DNA from: Comamonadaceae bacterium
Lineage (GTDB): Bacteria > Pseudomonadota > Gammaproteobacteria > Burkholderiales > Burkholderiaceae_C
Assembly (NCBI GenBank): GCA_947375135.1
Contig: CANCER010000028.1
Location: 1-46,341, forward strand
DNA length: 46,341 nucleotides
Reading direction: 5' to 3'
Positions 44,417 to 46,341 of the stretch are shown here, piece by piece; position 1 is the stretch's first letter; the number at the start of each line of letters is the position of its first letter. The notes under the pieces are model-generated. The model did not search any database. It was given only the letters and a program-made list of their open reading frames with translations, and was not told the origin of the DNA. Position numbers and translations under genes: made by a program.

Positions 44417-46341
44417 TTAAAGGTCCAGCAGGGTGGTGTACTCCAGCCACTGGTCTTCCAGTGTCTTGAGTTCCTGATTCACCAGCTTGAGGCGTTTTCC
44501 TGTCTCCGCGATAACGGATGGATGCGGGTTGGTAGACAACTTGTCCTCCAGCGCCGTGCCTTCGGCATTGAGCGTGGCCATCTTCTCTTCCACGGCAAGC
44601 AGCGCCTTTTTCCATTGGCGAATCTCTTCGGGGGAATGGGCAGGTGCTGCAGCGGGCGCGGCTGCGATCGCCACGGCAGCCGCCTTGGGCGACTGGTTCT
44701 TGGCCTCTTCCTTGGCCAGCTCGCGCTGGCGTTTGGCCTCGTCCAGCAGATATTTCTGGTAATCGTCCAGATCGCCGTCAAAGGGCTCGACACCGCCGCG
44801 CGACACCATCCAGAACTCGTCACACACGGCGCGCAGCAGGGCGCGGTCGTGGCTGACCAGCATGACGGTGCCTTCGAATTCGTTGAGCGCCATGGACAGC
44901 GCCTCGCGGGTGGCCAGATCCAGGTGGTTGGTAGGCTCGTCCATCAGCAAGAGGTTGGGGCGCTGCCACACCAGCATGCACAGCACCAGGCGGGCTTTCT
45001 CGCCACCGCTCATGCTGCCCACAGCCTGCTTGACCATGTCGCCGCTGAAGTTGAAGTTGCCCAGAAAACTGCGCAAATCCTGCTCGCGCGTGGCCTGGCC
45101 GCCGAGCTTGCCGTTGGCCGTCATGTCCTTGACCATGTGGATCATGTGTTCCAGCGGGTTGTCTGCCGGGCGCAGCACGTCGAGTTCCTGTTGCGCGAAG
45201 TAGCCAATGTTCAGGCCGCGGCCCTCGGTGACTTCACCACCCAGCGGCTCCAGGTCGCGTGCCACGGTTTTCACCAGGGTCGATTTGCCCTGGCCGTTGG
45301 CACCCAGAATGCCGATGCGCTGACCGGCCAGCACCGACTTGCTGACATTGCGCACGATGACCGTGGGCGGTGTCTTCGGCGGCGAACCTTCGGGCGCGGG
45401 GTAGCCGAAGCTCACACCTGTCATGGACAGCATCGGGTTGGGCAGATTGGCCGGCTCGGCAAATTCAAAGGTGAAGTCGGCTTCGTTGAGTAGCGGCGCA
45501 ATCTTTTCCATGCGGTCCAGCGCCTTGACCCGGCTTTGCGCCTGCTTGGCCTTGCTGGCCTTGGCCTTGAAGCGGGCAATGAACTTTTGCAGGTGGGCAA
45601 TCTTGTCCTGCTGTTTGGAAAACGCACTTTGTTGCAGGTCCATCTGCTCGGCGCGCATGTCTTCAAACTTGCTGTAGTTGCCGCCGTAACGATTTAGTTT
45701 TCCACTGTCGATGTGCATGGTCACGTTGGTCACGGCATCCAAAAACTCCCGGTCGTGGCTGATGACAATCATGGTGCCTTCGTACCTTTTGAGCCAGGCC
45801 TCCAGCCACACCAGCGCGTCCAAATCCAAGTGATTGGTCGGCTCATCGAGCAGCAGCAGATCGGACGGGCACATCAGGGCACGGGCCAGTTGCAAGCGCA
45901 TGCGCCAGCCGCCTGAGAAGCTGTTGACGGGGTTGGCGAGTTCGGTGGTTTTGAAACCGAGGCCCAAAATCAGGGCCTGTGCGCGGGCGGCGGCGTCGTG
46001 CGCACCGGCGTCTTGCAGCGCCATGTAGGCATTGGCCATGCGCTCGTAATCTTCGGTCGCCTCTGAGGCTGTGACTTCGTTTTGAGCCGCCAGCAAGTTG
46101 GTGTCGCCGTCGACCACGTAGTCGGTGGCGCTTTGGTCAGTCTCAGGCATGTCCTGGGCCACTTGGCCCATGCGCCACTGGCTGGGAATGAAATACTCGC
46201 CGCCGTCTTCGTGCAGCGAGCCGTTGAGCAGCGCAAACAGCGACGACTTGCCCGCGCCGTTGCGCCCCACCAGGCCCACGTTTTCGCCGGGGTTGATGGT
46301 GACGGTGGCGCTGTCTAGCAGCAGCTTGGCACCGCGGCGCA
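44417..46341 (-). CDS. ABC-F family ATPase, YheS-like (5' end beyond window)
   Basis: This protein has two ATPase domains and no membrane part, as in ABC-F ribosome-associated factors, and it resembles YheS. The frame continues past the window edge, so the N-terminus is missing; at least 641 residues are present, the first visible being RRGAKLLLD. Walker A sites are GRNGAGKSS and GANGQGKST. Signatures are FSGGWRMRLQLARAL and MSGGEKARLVLCML, and both domains carry LLLDEPTNHLDL or LLMDEPTNHLDL. The linker RFKAKASKAKQAQSRVKALDRM and a C-terminal coiled coil are present. It is not an exporter. Confidence 0.93.
   Translation of the reverse strand, partial: RRGAKLLLDSATVTINPGENVGLVGRNGAGKSSLFALLNGSLHEDGGEYFIPSQWRMGQVAQDMPETDQSATDYVVDGDTNLLAAQNEVTASEATEDYERMANAYMALQDAGAHDAAARAQALILGLGFKTTELANPVNSFSGGWRMRLQLARALMCPSDLLLLDEPTNHLDLDALVWLEAWLKRYEGTMIVISHDREFLDAVTNVTMHIDSGKLNRYGGNYSKFEDMRAEQMDLQQSAFSKQQDKIAHLQKFIARFKAKASKAKQAQSRVKALDRMEKIAPLLNEADFTFEFAEPANLPNPMLSMTGVSFGYPAPEGSPPKTPPTVIVRNVSKSVLAGQRIGILGANGQGKSTLVKTVARDLEPLGGEVTEGRGLNIGYFAQQELDVLRPADNPLEHMIHMVKDMTANGKLGGQATREQDLRSFLGNFNFSGDMVKQAVGSMSGGEKARLVLCMLVWQRPNLLLMDEPTNHLDLATREALSMALNEFEGTVMLVSHDRALLRAVCDEFWMVSRGGVEPFDGDLDDYQKYLLDEAKRQRELAKEEAKNQSPKAAAVAIAAAPAAAPAHSPEEIRQWKKALLAVEEKMATLNAEGTALEDKLSTNPHPSVIAETGKRLKLVNQELKTLEDQWLEYTTLLDL

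Overview
The window is a 46.3 kb piece of a high-GC betaproteobacterial chromosome. The protein sequences and several gene neighbourhoods (mfd next to ispD; hemF-nadD-rsfS-rlmH-maf-rng; ompR-envZ; 3-hydroxybutyrate dehydrogenase) point to the Comamonadaceae, near Rhodoferax, Polaromonas or Curvibacter. This placement is by recognition, not by a search. Most genes are core housekeeping genes packed with short gaps or 1-4 nt stop/start overlaps. No phage, insertion sequence with a transposase, or CRISPR array is visible.

Layout. 1-4.2 kb: nth, a PLP aminotransferase, a DsbA/FrnE-type oxidoreductase, serB, and a VapBC-like toxin-antitoxin pair with tandem operator-like repeats. 4.2-8.4 kb: mfd and ispD, divergent. 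8.5-13.3 kb: a complete five-gene Liv-type (branched-chain amino acid family) ABC importer lying between ispD and ispF. 13.3-16.1 kb: ispF, then envZ and ompR on the other strand. 16.1-18.9 kb: two small exported proteins, 3-hydroxybutyrate dehydrogenase and an alpha/beta hydrolase. 18.9-21.2 kb: relA, a RelA-type (p)ppGpp synthetase. 21.2-21.6 kb: a gene-free stretch holding a 303-bp element with 72-73 bp terminal inverted repeats. 21.6-24.4 kb: a UPF0303 gene, upp and a HerA-like ATPase. 24.5-32.0 kb: a long co-directional run (yebC, purD, acyltransferase, hemF, nadD, rsfS, rlmH, maf, rng). 32.0-40.3 kb: an LPS/surface-polysaccharide locus with a very AT-rich core at about 33.77-36.78 kb. 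40.3-43.7 kb: tolB-pal-cpoB and tcdA. 43.8-44.0 kb: two tRNA-Lys genes and a clear terminator. 44.1-46.3 kb: a small unknown ORF and an ABC-F ATPase cut by the window edge.

How the genes work together. The envelope is the main theme: LPS core or O-chain assembly, MsbA-type export, the Tol-Pal periplasmic half and EnvZ/OmpR. Growth and translation control is the second theme: RelA, RsfS, RlmH, YebC, RNase G, the ABC-F protein and tRNA-Lys.

I see no clearly new multi-gene system. The points most worth a second look are the long inverted-repeat element downstream of relA, the histone-H1-like tail on RsfS, the importer lodged between ispD and ispF with a Walker A Lys-to-Arg change in one ATPase, the AT-rich polysaccharide cassette whose left edge lies inside a glycosyltransferase gene, and the tandem repeats in front of the toxin-antitoxin pair.
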